The notes below the pieces were generated by a model, which worked only from the letters and a program-made list of their open reading frames with translations, ran no database searches and had not been told where the DNA came from. Below, piece by piece: positions 25,954 to 34,772 of a DNA stretch of 64,000 nucleotides (positions within the stretch are counted from its first letter, which is position 1; the number at the start of each line of letters is the position of its first letter). The translations under genes and the position numbers were made by a program. This DNA is from JAGOCV01 sp049445855 (lineage in GTDB: Bacteria > Pseudomonadota > Gammaproteobacteria > Burkholderiales > Burkholderiaceae_C): NCBI RefSeq assembly GCF_049445855.1, contig NZ_JBMSDV010000003.1, positions 310,001-374,000 of the forward strand, read 5' to 3'.

Positions 25954-26415
25954 TCAGGTTCGTGGCTTCAGCAGGGCGCCGGCAACGGCGGAAAGCAGGC
26001 CGGAATCGACCTTCACCTGTGTCGGGTCCGGCAGTTGTCCGTTGGGCGTGAAGGTGTCGATCAGGCGCGGCAGCCATTGCGCGACGAGCTGGCTGGCGAG
26101 GTGCGGGTCGATGCCGAGCTTGCCGGCCAGGGGGGCGATGAAATCGTCGCCGAGCGCGCCGCGCATCTGCTCGCCGCTCACGGTGGCGTTTTCACCGCGG
26201 CCGATCCAGCTGGCCATCGCGTCGCCCAGGCCGGCCTGGGCGAATCGTTGCACGAGGCTTTCGAGGCCGCCGTCGGCCTGCTGCCCGGAGATGAGGCCGG
26301 TGAGGCTGTCGATCAGCGCCGGGGGTGGCGCACCGCCGGGTTGGGTGCCGTCATCCGGCCAGTTCTGGGCATTGGCTTGCGTGGCCGCGCCCAACAGGGT
26401 GTCGAGAATGCCCAT
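25954..26415 (-). CDS. YidB-family (DUF937) protein
   Basis: A 153-residue protein beginning MGILDTLLGAATQ and matching the YidB family throughout, including the helical segment APLAGKLGIDPHLASQLVAQWLPRLIDTFTPNG split over the second half. No catalytic motif is known; the fold is all-helical and the function uncharacterised. It has no signal peptide. It stands alone on the minus strand between the truncated Bug gene and the nicotinate island. Confidence 0.85.
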   Translation of the reverse strand: MGILDTLLGAATQANAQNWPDDGTQPGGAPPPALIDSLTGLISGQQADGGLESLVQRFAQAGLGDAMASWIGRGENATVSGEQMRGALGDDFIAPLAGKLGIDPHLASQLVAQWLPRLIDTFTPNGQLPDPTQVKVDSGLLSAVAGALLKPRT

Positions 26416-26516
26416 GGTCTTCTTTCGCTGAGGATGAAGCCATGGGTTGTCGCACGGGCCGCCGTGCGACTCAATGGTTCTGACAATGTTTAAAAAATCA
26501 GACTGCGAACGCTCGC

Positions 26517-27713
26517 TCAGTGCGCGCCCACCACCACCGGAATCTCCGTCGCCGGCGGCGTGTTGCGGCTGCGGCCGCAGCGCACGATGCCGTCGATCAT
26601 CACCATGCCGATGCCGGGGATGTCGCCGAGCTGCACGCTTTCCAGCAACGTCTTGCCGGCGGTGTGCTGCGCGCGGTCCATGAAGACGAAGTCGGCGGCG
26701 CGGCCGGCTTCAATGAGGCCGCAGTTGAGTTTGCGCATGCGCGCGGTGTTGCCGGTGGCGAAGCCGAAGACGATCTCGGCGGGGATGTTCGCGAAGCTGG
26801 AGATCAGCGAGATCATGCGCAGCATGCCCAGCGGCTGGACGCCCGAGCCTGCGGGCCCGTCGGTGCCGAGGATCACGCGGTGCGGGCACTTGAGTTCGAT
26901 GGCGGCACGCGCGGCCTCGATGGCGATTTTTTCGTTGCCGTTGTGCACGATTTCGATGGCGCGCGTGGACTTCTCGCACAGCTCGCACACGTGCTTCCAG
27001 GGCAGCGAAGTATGGCCGCCGTTGATGTGGCCGATGACATCCGCGTCCGCTTCGAGCACGACGTCCTTGTCGATGTAGCCCGAGCCCGGCACGGACGGGC
27101 CACCGGTGTGGATGGTGCTCTGGATGCCGTACTTGCGCGCCCACGCCACCATCTGGCTCGCCTCGGTGCCGCCCTTCACGGTGCCCAGGCCGATCTCGCC
27201 GAGCAGGCCCACGCCCGCATCGGCCAGGTCCTTGAAGTCGCTTTCGACCATCCCCTTCTCGATGACCGGCGCACCGGCCAGCACCTTCACGCCGCCTGGG
27301 CGGAAGTTGTCGTACGCGCGCTGCGCGGTGATGGCCAATGCCTTGAGGCCGACGATGTCCTTCGGCCGGCCGGGCAGGTGGACTTCACCGGCAGAGATCA
27401 TGGTCGTCACGCCGCCGTTCATGGTGGAGTCGATCCAGCCGAGCTGGTTCTGGCGCGGCGTCCAGTCACCGAAGACCGGATGCACGTGGCTGTCGATCAG
27501 GCCGGGCGCCACAGCGGTGCCACGCACGTCGATGGTCGTCGTCGCACTTTCGGTGTCGCAATCCTTCTCCCTGCCAAAGGCCGTGATCAGGCCATCGTGC
27601 ACCACGATGGTGTCGGCATCCAGGATGGGTTTGTCGATGTCACCCGACAACAGGAGACCGATGTTGCGGATGACGACCTTGCCGGATTTGCCGGCCACTG
27701 CTGCTTCTGCCAT
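26517..27713 (-). CDS. ena: Enamidase (6-oxo-1,4,5,6-tetrahydronicotinate amidohydrolase)
   Basis: A 398-residue binuclear amidohydrolase. Family ligands are all visible: HVH at 76-78, bridging Glu173 in LLGEIGLG, His202 in IHTGG, His229 in GHINGG and Asp285 in GTDGPAGS. From memory, the Eubacterium barkeri enamidase shares long stretches with it (the GGVTTMISAG and HLPGRPKD regions and the C-terminal SRNTPP). That enzyme hydrolyses 1,4,5,6-tetrahydro-6-oxonicotinate to 2-formylglutarate and ammonia. The gene is near the 6-hydroxynicotinate reductase gene, which makes this substrate. It is followed upstream on the same strand by the TetR and ferredoxin reductase genes. Confidence 0.85.
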   Translation of the reverse strand: MAEAAVAGKSGKVVIRNIGLLLSGDIDKPILDADTIVVHDGLITAFGREKDCDTESATTTIDVRGTAVAPGLIDSHVHPVFGDWTPRQNQLGWIDSTMNGGVTTMISAGEVHLPGRPKDIVGLKALAITAQRAYDNFRPGGVKVLAGAPVIEKGMVESDFKDLADAGVGLLGEIGLGTVKGGTEASQMVAWARKYGIQSTIHTGGPSVPGSGYIDKDVVLEADADVIGHINGGHTSLPWKHVCELCEKSTRAIEIVHNGNEKIAIEAARAAIELKCPHRVILGTDGPAGSGVQPLGMLRMISLISSFANIPAEIVFGFATGNTARMRKLNCGLIEAGRAADFVFMDRAQHTAGKTLLESVQLGDIPGIGMVMIDGIVRCGRSRNTPPATEIPVVVGAH

Positions 27714-27752
27714 GGGGTGTTCCTGTTCGTGGGATTCGTGTTGTTTCGCCCA

Positions 27753-28517
27753 TCAGCCCGCGGGTTTGCCTTGCGGGCTCACGGCGCGCAGCACCGTGTC
27801 CATGACAAAGCTGCGCCAGTGAGCGACGGCTTCGGGTGTGTCGATGCTCTCGCCGAGGAAGCTCGCCAGTGTGTAGCGGTTGGACATGTAGAAGTAGCCA
27901 TTGGCCGCGATCAGCAGGTACAGGTCGCGCGCCGAAATGTCCTTGCGGAAGAGGCCCTTGGCCGCGCCGCTTTCGAGGATCTGGCCGAGCAGCGAGATCA
28001 GCTGCGACGAATACTCGCGTGCACGGTCGGACTTGCCGATGTGCTTGCCCTTGTGCAGGTTCTCGGTGTTGAGCAGCGTGACGAACTCGGGGTGTTCGCG
28101 GTAGTAGTCCATCACGAAGTGCGTCATCGCGGTGAGCGCTTCGACGGGCTGGCTGAAGTCGAGGTCGAGTTCGGCCTCGGCTTCGTTCATGCGGCGGTAG
28201 ATTTCTTCGATGACCTGGATGAACAACCCTTCCTTGCTCCCGAAGTAGTAGTAGATCATCCGGTCGTACGACTTGGCCTGGCGGGATATTTTCTCCACGC
28301 TGCCGCCGTCGTAGCCGTGTTTGGCGAAGATCCTGATCGCCGCCTTGAGGATGCTGTCGCGCGTGTTCTGCGCGTTCTGCTCGCGCACGCCCGTGCCGCG
28401 CTTGACCGTGCTGCTCTTCGCCGTATTGCTCCTGGGCGCCACGACCTTGCCGGTCTTCCGGGCGGCGGTCTTGCCGGAAGCTCTCGGTTTGCGGGTAGCG
28501 GTGGCGGACGTAGCCAT
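27753..28517 (-). CDS. TetR-family transcriptional regulator
   Basis: A 254-residue regulator. The helix-turn-helix lies near residues 70-95 (SVEKISRQAKSYDRMIYYYFGSKEGLF broken by the turn at AKS). An unusual basic, Lys/Arg/Thr/Ala-rich leader of about 45 residues precedes the domain and may aid DNA binding. The C-terminal ligand domain is of the YttP-like type. It lies between the enamidase and the ferredoxin reductase genes on the same strand and is the only regulator in the island, so it is the prime candidate for control of the divergent promoter at 29309-29568. Confidence 0.88.
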   Translation of the reverse strand: MATSATATRKPRASGKTAARKTGKVVAPRSNTAKSSTVKRGTGVREQNAQNTRDSILKAAIRIFAKHGYDGGSVEKISRQAKSYDRMIYYYFGSKEGLFIQVIEEIYRRMNEAEAELDLDFSQPVEALTAMTHFVMDYYREHPEFVTLLNTENLHKGKHIGKSDRAREYSSQLISLLGQILESGAAKGLFRKDISARDLYLLIAANGYFYMSNRYTLASFLGESIDTPEAVAHWRSFVMDTVLRAVSPQGKPAG

Positions 28518-28534
28518 GAACGGAGGCGCTTGCC

Positions 28535-29308
28535 TTATTTCTCGACGAATGCGCGTTCGATGACGAAGTCGCCTGGCATCGTGGTGTTGCCTTCGTGGAA
28601 GCCGCGCTCTTCGAGCATGGCCTTCAGGTCGTTCAGCATGCCGGGGCTGCCGCAGATCATCACGCGGTCTTCTTCGCGCTTGAAGGAAGGCAGGCTCAGG
28701 TCCTCGAACAGCTTGCCGGAAGTGATGAGGTCCGTCACGCGGCCCATGTTGCGGTACGTTTCGCGCGTGACCGTCGGGTAGTACAGCAGCTTCTGGCGGA
28801 TCATGTCGCCCAGGAATTCATGCTGCGGCAGGTGATCGGTCATGAGGTCGTGGTAGGCCAGTTCATCCACTTGCCGCACGCCATGCACCAGGATCACCTG
28901 TTCGAAACGCTCGTACGTTTCCGGGTCGCGGATGATGCTCATGAAGGGTGCAAGACCCGTGCCCGTGGACAACATGTACAGGCGCTTGCCCGGCAGCAGG
29001 TAGTCGATGAGCAGCGTGCCAGTGGGCTTCTTGCCCACGATGATGCTGTCGCCCACCTTGATGTGCTGCAGGCGCGAGGTGAGCGGGCCTTCTTCCACCT
29101 TGATGCTCAGGAATTCGAGGTGCTCCTCGTAGTTGGCACTGACGATGGAGTAGGCGCGCAGCAGCGGCTTGTCGTTCACGCGCAGGCCGATCATGGTGAA
29201 GTGGCCGTTGGAAAAGCGCAGCGCCGGGTCGCGTGTGGTGGTGAAGGAGAACAGGCGATCGGTCCAGTGATGGACGCTCAGGACCTTTTCTTCATTGAAT
29301 GCACTCAT
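28535..29308 (-). CDS. Ferredoxin-NADP+ reductase
   Basis: A 257-residue flavoprotein of the bacterial Fpr type, moving electrons between NADPH and ferredoxin or flavodoxin. The FAD motif RAYS is at 51-54, the NADP motif STGTGLAP at 114-121, and the C-terminal end DFVIERAFVEK is characteristic. I chose the ATG at 29308; a longer frame to 29395 lacks homology. It is divergent from the 6-hydroxynicotinate reductase gene. That enzyme uses reduced ferredoxin in Eubacterium barkeri, so this reductase could supply its electrons from NADPH (inference). It could also be a general housekeeping Fpr. Confidence 0.9.
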   Translation of the reverse strand: MSAFNEEKVLSVHHWTDRLFSFTTTRDPALRFSNGHFTMIGLRVNDKPLLRAYSIVSANYEEHLEFLSIKVEEGPLTSRLQHIKVGDSIIVGKKPTGTLLIDYLLPGKRLYMLSTGTGLAPFMSIIRDPETYERFEQVILVHGVRQVDELAYHDLMTDHLPQHEFLGDMIRQKLLYYPTVTRETYRNMGRVTDLITSGKLFEDLSLPSFKREEDRVMICGSPGMLNDLKAMLEERGFHEGNTTMPGDFVIERAFVEK

Positions 29309-29436
29309 GGTTTCAGCTCGGGAGAGTTTCAGTAAATCAGACGGAATCGATTCGGACCGGAAGCCTCGTTCTGGGGCATCCACGCGCACCGGCATGCCCC
29401 AGACTTGGGCACAAAAACACCGTTGCGCGTGGCTGT

Positions 29437-29501
29437 TGAATACGCTACATTGAAAAAAAGAAATGTAGTGAACGCAACATTTTCGTTAGGTGAATGCTAC
29501 A
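29437..29501. promoter_or_regulatory. Repeated elements in the divergent fpr/hnr promoter, candidate operator
   Basis: The gap between the divergent ferredoxin reductase and 6-hydroxynicotinate reductase genes holds three similar elements in one orientation: TGAATACGCTACATT (29437-29451), TGAACGCAACATT (29469-29481) and TGAATGCTACA (29491-29501). CTACATT at 29445-29451 also pairs with AATGTAG at 29462-29468 as an inverted repeat. The TetR-family regulator encoded nearby is the obvious candidate to bind here. Confidence 0.5.
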
Positions 29502-29568
29502 CAGAACGAAACGGTCGCACAAGCTGGAATCATCTGGCGTGCGAACCACCCCACGGAATACCGCTGAC

Positions 29569-31209
29569 ATGACCGAACACACCAAGACGGATGGGCTTCC
29601 AGGCATGGATTCTTCCACATTGCCGCAGGTGCTCGAGCGCTCGAAGCCCCGCAACGAGCGCATGAACAGCGAGAAGGTCGAATGCAACGCCTGTCCGGTG
29701 CTGTGCCAGATCTCCGAGGGCCGCACCGGCGCCTGCGATCGTTACGCCAACCGGGACGGCCTGCTGATCCGCGTGGATCCGGTGATCCTGCTGCGCAAGA
29801 GCCTGCAGGACGGCGAGGCGAAGCTCGTGCCCTTCGCCGCAGGGCCCGCCGATACGACGGCTGAAAGCGGCGTCCAGGCGGCTGCGGCCAACGATCCTTC
29901 GACCACCGCACCCTGGAACGGCGACCTGCTGCTGGCCGAAGAGGTCTTCGTCACCGGCGTCGGTTCTTCCACCACGTATCCCGACTACAAGCCCGCGCCC
30001 TTCATCGTGTCGTCCAGGGCCGCAGGTGTCGACATGGTGACCGTGGTCACCGAAGGCATCTTCAGCTACTGCAGCTTCAAGGTGAAGATCGACACCGACC
30101 GCTTCCTCGGCGCCGAGCAGGCCAACGTGCGCTGCAAGGGTGAGGTGGTCGGGCATGTGACGACGGCCGAGTATGGCTCGCAGATGCTCTCGCTAGGCGG
30201 CGTGCACCACCTCACCGGCGGCAGCAAGAAGGAAGGCCGCATCACCGCCGAGATGATGCAGTTGCTGGGCAACCAGCAGGCCGTGGAGCTCACCATCGAC
30301 GGCGGCTCGCAACTGGTCATCCAGGCCGGCAAGGCGCCCATCGTCAACGGAGTTGAAGAACAGCGCATGCGTGTGGGCTGCGGCTCGGCGGCGGTCGGCA
30401 TCTTTGCGCGGCAGTTCGCGGGCCTGGCCGACGAAGTAGTGGTCGTGGACGACCACATCACCGGCGTGCTCACCGAGCACCAGGCCGGGCGTTGCCTGGA
30501 CATGCCGCGCTCGGGCATCCAGATGCGCGGCCGCAAGTCCACGCCGGGGCGCTATTTCCAGGTGGCCAATCCGGGCACCGGCTGGGGCGGCACCGACATC
30601 GCCGATCCGCTGTCGATCATCGAAGGCTGGGACGCAGGCGTCGCCAGGCCCGGGCTGAAGCTGCTAATGACGTCGACCACGGGCGAGCATGCGTCCTGGT
30701 ATGTGCTGGACGAGGCGCTGCAACCTGTCGAACAGGAAATGCCGCCCGACGTGCGTGTCATCGTCGACCGCATCGGCGAGAACTGCGAACCTTCGCTGTG
30801 CACCGTGCTGTTCCTCGGCGGTGCGGGCGGTTCGCTGCGCGCGGGCGTCACGGAAAACCCGGTGCTGCTCACGCGCGCCATCAAGAATGCGCTGGTGAAC
30901 GTCACCTGCGGCGGCGCGCCGGCCTATGTGTGGCCCGGTGGCGGTATCACGGTGATGGCGGATGTGACGCGCATGCCGCTCAACAGCTTCGGCACGGTAC
31001 CCACGCCGGCCATCGTCGCGCCCATCGAATTCAGCATGCGCCGCGACGACTACGAGGCGCTGGGCGGCCACATGGAATACGTGCGCGAGCTGCAGGAAGT
31101 GCTGCGCAGCGGCGCGTGGCACAACGACGGGGCGCCCACGTCGCTGCAGTGGGAAAAAGGTGGGGCGACGAACCCGTGGCCGCTGTCGAATGGGCCGCTG
31201 CTGGGCTGA
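29569..31209 (+). CDS. hnr: 6-hydroxynicotinate reductase
   Basis: A 546-residue iron-sulfur protein matching the 6-hydroxynicotinate reductase family, which reduces 6-hydroxynicotinate to 1,4,5,6-tetrahydro-6-oxonicotinate. Near the N-terminus, Cys39, Cys42, Cys46 and Cys56 (CNACPVLC, then GACDRY) look like a [4Fe-4S] site. The ATG at 29569 is chosen over an earlier in-frame codon at 29494 that would overlap the repeat elements. Glycine-rich segments such as GTGWGGTDIADP and FLGGAGGSLRAGV follow. The gene heads a long rightward operon that includes an uptake system and the hydroxylase making its substrate. The enzyme is best known from a fermenting anaerobe and from Azorhizobium. Confidence 0.82.
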   Translation: MTEHTKTDGLPGMDSSTLPQVLERSKPRNERMNSEKVECNACPVLCQISEGRTGACDRYANRDGLLIRVDPVILLRKSLQDGEAKLVPFAAGPADTTAESGVQAAAANDPSTTAPWNGDLLLAEEVFVTGVGSSTTYPDYKPAPFIVSSRAAGVDMVTVVTEGIFSYCSFKVKIDTDRFLGAEQANVRCKGEVVGHVTTAEYGSQMLSLGGVHHLTGGSKKEGRITAEMMQLLGNQQAVELTIDGGSQLVIQAGKAPIVNGVEEQRMRVGCGSAAVGIFARQFAGLADEVVVVDDHITGVLTEHQAGRCLDMPRSGIQMRGRKSTPGRYFQVANPGTGWGGTDIADPLSIIEGWDAGVARPGLKLLMTSTTGEHASWYVLDEALQPVEQEMPPDVRVIVDRIGENCEPSLCTVLFLGGAGGSLRAGVTENPVLLTRAIKNALVNVTCGGAPAYVWPGGGITVMADVTRMPLNSFGTVPTPAIVAPIEFSMRRDDYEALGGHMEYVRELQEVLRSGAWHNDGAPTSLQWEKGGATNPWPLSNGPLLG

Positions 31210-31227
31210 CCTGTTGCCGAAGAAAAA

Positions 31228-32160
31228 ATGCCCGCGCAACGCTCACTCCTTCCCGACGGTCGCTGGCATTTCCAGCACGGCCCGATGGACATCGTCATCG
31301 ATGCCGAGGCGAACGACGCAGCGGGTGAGCGCGCCATCATCGAAGCCAATGCGACAGCGTGGCAGCGTTTCGAGGTCCTCCTGGATGAACTGGTGGACGA
31401 ACTCCCGCTGCTGAAGCGGCCGGTGGTGTCTGGTGGATGCCCGGTGCGCGGCGCTGTCGCCCGCCGGATGTGGCAGGCGTGCGCACCGTTTCGTGACACG
31501 TACATCACGCCCATGGCCGCGGTCGCCGGCTCGGTGGCGCAGGAACTGATCGGCTTCTACCAGCGCGAAGGCATCGCACGCGCATGGGTGAACAACGGCG
31601 GCGACATCGCGCTGCATCTCGCGCCCGGTGCGTCCACGCGCATCGGTCTCTACGCCGACATCGCGCGCCTGAGCGAGCATGAAGTCATGCAGGGCGTTTC
31701 GGTGGATGGCCTGTTCGAGGTTCGGCACGCCATGGCGGTGCGTGGCGTTGCGACGAGTGGCTGGCGGGGCCGGAGTTTCTCGCTGGGCATCGCAGACAGC
31801 GTGACGGTGCTCGCGGCCACGGCATCGGCGGCCGACGCGGCGGCTACCATCATCGCCAATGCGGTTGACGTGGACGATGCGCGCATCGTCCGCCTGCCCG
31901 CGAACGAAGTGAAGGACGACAGTGACCTTGGCGGGATTCCGGTGACGGTGGACGTGCCCACGCTGCCCGCGTACAAGGTGGCGCAGGCGCTGGCGTCGGG
32001 CCTGGCGCGTGCACAGGCCTTGAAGGCATCCGGCCTCATCGCATCGGCGGTGCTGGTGTGCCAGCGGCAGGTGATGGTGACTGACGGTGGACTGTCGGGC
32101 ACCATGATGATTGGTCATTCGTCCATGCAGAAAGATCAAGTTGGTTCAGTATTTGCTTAA
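31228..32160 (+). CDS. UPF0280-family protein (ApbE-like fold)
   Basis: A 310-residue protein of the UPF0280 family, distantly related to ApbE flavin transferases. Recognisable stretches are AGSVAQELIGFY, WVNNGGDIALHL and SLGIADSVTVLA. Its start is 18 bases after the hnr stop. ApbE-type proteins attach or handle flavin; UPF0280 members have no agreed function, and the catalytic residues cannot be assigned here. Its conserved place after the reductase suggests a role in maturing or loading the reductase, or a separate catabolic step (inference). Confidence 0.8.
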   Translation: MPAQRSLLPDGRWHFQHGPMDIVIDAEANDAAGERAIIEANATAWQRFEVLLDELVDELPLLKRPVVSGGCPVRGAVARRMWQACAPFRDTYITPMAAVAGSVAQELIGFYQREGIARAWVNNGGDIALHLAPGASTRIGLYADIARLSEHEVMQGVSVDGLFEVRHAMAVRGVATSGWRGRSFSLGIADSVTVLAATASAADAAATIIANAVDVDDARIVRLPANEVKDDSDLGGIPVTVDVPTLPAYKVAQALASGLARAQALKASGLIASAVLVCQRQVMVTDGGLSGTMMIGHSSMQKDQVGSVFA

Positions 32161-32196
32161 CGAAACTGGTGGAGCCCGCTCCATGACCTACAACCC

Positions 32197-32841
32197 ATGA
32201 TCGAGATACGACGCATCGTCACGCAGGTGGAAGAAATCCGCCACGAGTTCGGCCCGCCGGCGGCGACGCCGCTCGTGCGCGGCGCGATCTGCGCCGTGCT
32301 GACCAACCCCTATGCCGGCCGCTACGAACCGAACATCCTCCCGATGATGGATGCGCTGCAGGACGTCGGCGTGGACATGGCCAACAAGCTGCTCGCGGCG
32401 ATGGATGTTCCGAAGGAACGCATCGGTACCTATGGGAAGGGTGCGATCGTCGGCGAGCGCGGCGAGCTCGAGCATGGTGCGCTGTGGCATGTGCCCGGCG
32501 GCTACGCCATGCGCGAACTGCTCGGCTGGAAAGGCGACCGTGCGGCCTACAAGTCGGGTACGGTCACCGAGAAGAAGACGGGCCAGCCCGGCAATGCGCT
32601 GTCCATCGTGCCGTCGACCAAGAAGGTCGGTCCGCCCGGTGTCACGCTGGACGTACCGCTCATCAACATCAACGCCGCCTACGTCCGTGGCCAGTTCGAT
32701 GCGATGGAAGTTCGCGTACCGGGCTCGCCGCTGCCCGACGAAGTGGTCTACGTGCTGGTCATGACCACGGGCTACCGCGTACATGAGCGCGTCGGCGGTT
32801 TGCGTGCCGAGAACATCGCCCAATGGGACGGCCAGCGCTGA
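32197..32841 (+). CDS. DUF1185 (amino acid synthesis family) protein, first copy
   Basis: A 214-residue protein of the DUF1185 family, labelled 'amino acid synthesis' without biochemical proof. It shares blocks with the next gene: an NPYAG motif, YGKGAIVGERGELEH, a Pro-Ser-x-Lys-Lys block, and FDAMEVRV near the end. A structure for a Bordetella member was reported, as I recall, with a chorismate-mutase-like fold. Its place in a nicotinate operon suggests an enzyme acting on a ring-opened intermediate. Confidence 0.82.
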   Translation: MIEIRRIVTQVEEIRHEFGPPAATPLVRGAICAVLTNPYAGRYEPNILPMMDALQDVGVDMANKLLAAMDVPKERIGTYGKGAIVGERGELEHGALWHVPGGYAMRELLGWKGDRAAYKSGTVTEKKTGQPGNALSIVPSTKKVGPPGVTLDVPLININAAYVRGQFDAMEVRVPGSPLPDEVVYVLVMTTGYRVHERVGGLRAENIAQWDGQR

Positions 32842-32881
32842 AGGCGCAGTACCGCAGAAGAACACAGGAGCACAGATCCAC

Positions 32882-33466
32882 ATGAGCGCCAACATCCGCA
32901 AGATCATCGTCCAGGTCGACGAAACCCGCGTCGAAATGGGCAAGCCCATCGACCCGCCCACGCGTCGCGCGCTGGCCATGGCCGTCATTGCCAACCCGTA
33001 CGCAGGCAGCTATTCCGAAAACCTCGACGAGCTCATCGCCATCGGTGAAGAACTCGGTGGCCTGCTGGGCGACAAATGTGTGAAGGCGCTGGGCATCGCG
33101 CCGGCGCAGGCGCAGAGCTACGGCAAGGCCGCGATCGTCGGCGAGTCCGGCGAGCTCGAGCACGCTGCCGCCATCCTGCACCCCAAGCTCGGCGCACCGC
33201 TGCGTGTGGCCGTCGAGAAGGGCGCAGCCCTCGTGCCGTCCGCCAAGAAGCGCGGCGGCATGGGCACGGCCATCGACGTGCCGCTGGGCCACAAGGATGC
33301 CGCCTTCGTGCGCAGTCATTTCGACGCCATGGAAGCCCGCGTGTCCGACGCGCCGCGTGCCAACGAAATCGTGGTGGCCGTCGTTGTCACCGACAGTGGC
33401 CGCCCGCTGCCCCGCATCGGCGGGCTGCAGGTCCATGAAATCAAGGGGCAGGACGGGTTGCGCTGA
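32882..33466 (+). CDS. DUF1185 (amino acid synthesis family) protein, second copy
   Basis: A 194-residue paralogue of the preceding gene, about 20 residues shorter because it lacks the insert around the middle (LGWKGDRAAYKSG region of copy one). It keeps the NPYAG, YGKAAIVGESGELEH, PSAKK, DVPL and FDAMEARV blocks. The ATG at 32882 is used; an earlier in-frame reading overlaps the first copy. Tandem, unequal copies suggest a heteromeric enzyme or two successive steps (inference). Confidence 0.82.
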   Translation: MSANIRKIIVQVDETRVEMGKPIDPPTRRALAMAVIANPYAGSYSENLDELIAIGEELGGLLGDKCVKALGIAPAQAQSYGKAAIVGESGELEHAAAILHPKLGAPLRVAVEKGAALVPSAKKRGGMGTAIDVPLGHKDAAFVRSHFDAMEARVSDAPRANEIVVAVVVTDSGRPLPRIGGLQVHEIKGQDGLR

Positions 33467-33554
33467 TGCGCGCTTCCTGCCAGCCTTGCGAGACGTCCAT
33501 CCGGTTTTCCCTCAACCCTTTCTCAACCCGAAGCCAGCCAGGAGCCTTTCCATC

Positions 33555-34760
33555 ATGAAACTCTCGAAGCCTCTGACCTTTGCCGCCTGCTGGGCGGTGC
33601 TTGCCGCCGCCACGCTGCCGGTCCATGCGCAGATCAAGATCGGCGAGATCAACAGCTACAAGGCACAGCCCGCCTTCCTCGAGCCCTACAAGAAGGGCAT
33701 GGATCTGGCGGTCGAGCAGATCAACGCCAGGGGCGGCGTGCTCGGCAAGAAGATCGAAGTGATCACGCGTGACGACAACGCCAACCCCGGCGACATGGTG
33801 CGCGCCGCCGAAGAACTGGTCTCGCGCGAGAAGGTGGACTTCCTCGCCGGCGCTTTCCTCTCGCACACCGGCATGGCGCTGGCCGACTTCGCCAAGCAGA
33901 AGAAGGTGTTCTATCTCGCAGGCGAACCACTCACCGACAAGATGACCTGGCAAGGTGGCAACCAGTACACCTTCCGCCTGCGCCCCGGCACCTACATGCA
34001 GGCCGCGATGCTCGTGCCCGAAGCCGTGAAGATGAAGAAGAAGCGCTGGGCCATCGTGTACCCCAACTACGAATACGGCCAGTCCGCCGTGGCGGCGTTC
34101 AAGACGCTGCTCAAGGCTGCGCAACCCGACGTCGAGTTCGTTACCGAGCAGGCGCCCCCGCTGGGCAAGATCGAAGCCGGCCCGGTGGTGCAGGCGCTGG
34201 CCGACTCCAAGCCCGACGCGATCTTCAACGTGCTGTTCGGTGCCGACCTCTCCAAGTTCGTGCGTGAAGGCAACACCCGTGGCCTGTTCGAGGGCCGCAC
34301 GGTGGTGAGCGTGCTGACCGGCGAGCCCGAGTACCTCGACCCGCTGAAGGACGAAGCGCCCAACGGCTGGCTGGTGACCGGCTACCCGTGGAACGGCGTG
34401 AGCATCCCGGCGCACAAGGCCTTCCTCGACGCCTACCAGGCCAGGTTCAAGGACTACCCGCGCCTGGGCTCGGTCGTCGGCTACAGCATGATCATGGCCG
34501 CCGCTGCGGGCATCGAAAAGGCCAAGAGCACCGAATCCGACAAGCTCGCCGCTGCCTTCAAGGGCCTGCAATTCGACTCGCCGTTCGGCAAGGTCACCTT
34601 CCGTGCCGAAGACCACCAGTCGACGATGGGCGCGTTCGTCGGCAAGACGAAGAACGAAGGCGGCAAGGGCATCATGGTCGACTATGTCTACTACGACGGC
34701 GCCGACGCACGCTTCCAGCCGTCCGCCGCCGACGTGAAGAAGTCGCGCTCCACCGACTGA
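33555..34760 (+). CDS. Periplasmic substrate-binding protein of the nicotinate-island ABC transporter
   Basis: A 401-residue Peripla_BP_6 protein with a signal peptide of about 25 residues (MKLSKPLTFAACWAVLAAA onward, cleavage near VHA-QIK). The mature N-terminus begins IKIGEINSYKAQPAFLEPYKK. A strong terminator-like hairpin follows its stop, before the permease gene, which would let the receptor be made in excess over the membrane parts. The ligand is probably nicotinate, nicotinamide or a related pyridine, judged only by context. Confidence 0.9.
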   Translation: MKLSKPLTFAACWAVLAAATLPVHAQIKIGEINSYKAQPAFLEPYKKGMDLAVEQINARGGVLGKKIEVITRDDNANPGDMVRAAEELVSREKVDFLAGAFLSHTGMALADFAKQKKVFYLAGEPLTDKMTWQGGNQYTFRLRPGTYMQAAMLVPEAVKMKKKRWAIVYPNYEYGQSAVAAFKTLLKAAQPDVEFVTEQAPPLGKIEAGPVVQALADSKPDAIFNVLFGADLSKFVREGNTRGLFEGRTVVSVLTGEPEYLDPLKDEAPNGWLVTGYPWNGVSIPAHKAFLDAYQARFKDYPRLGSVVGYSMIMAAAAGIEKAKSTESDKLAAAFKGLQFDSPFGKVTFRAEDHQSTMGAFVGKTKNEGGKGIMVDYVYYDGADARFQPSAADVKKSRSTD

Positions 34761-34772
34761 CCCGTCCCACGA

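Noticed and set aside
29569..31209. Cyanuric acid amidohydrolase/barbiturase as an alternative identity for the reductase
   Set aside because: The CNACPVLC iron-sulfur motif and the neighbours (nicAB, enamidase, ferredoxin reductase) do not fit that family and agree with 6-hydroxynicotinate reductase.
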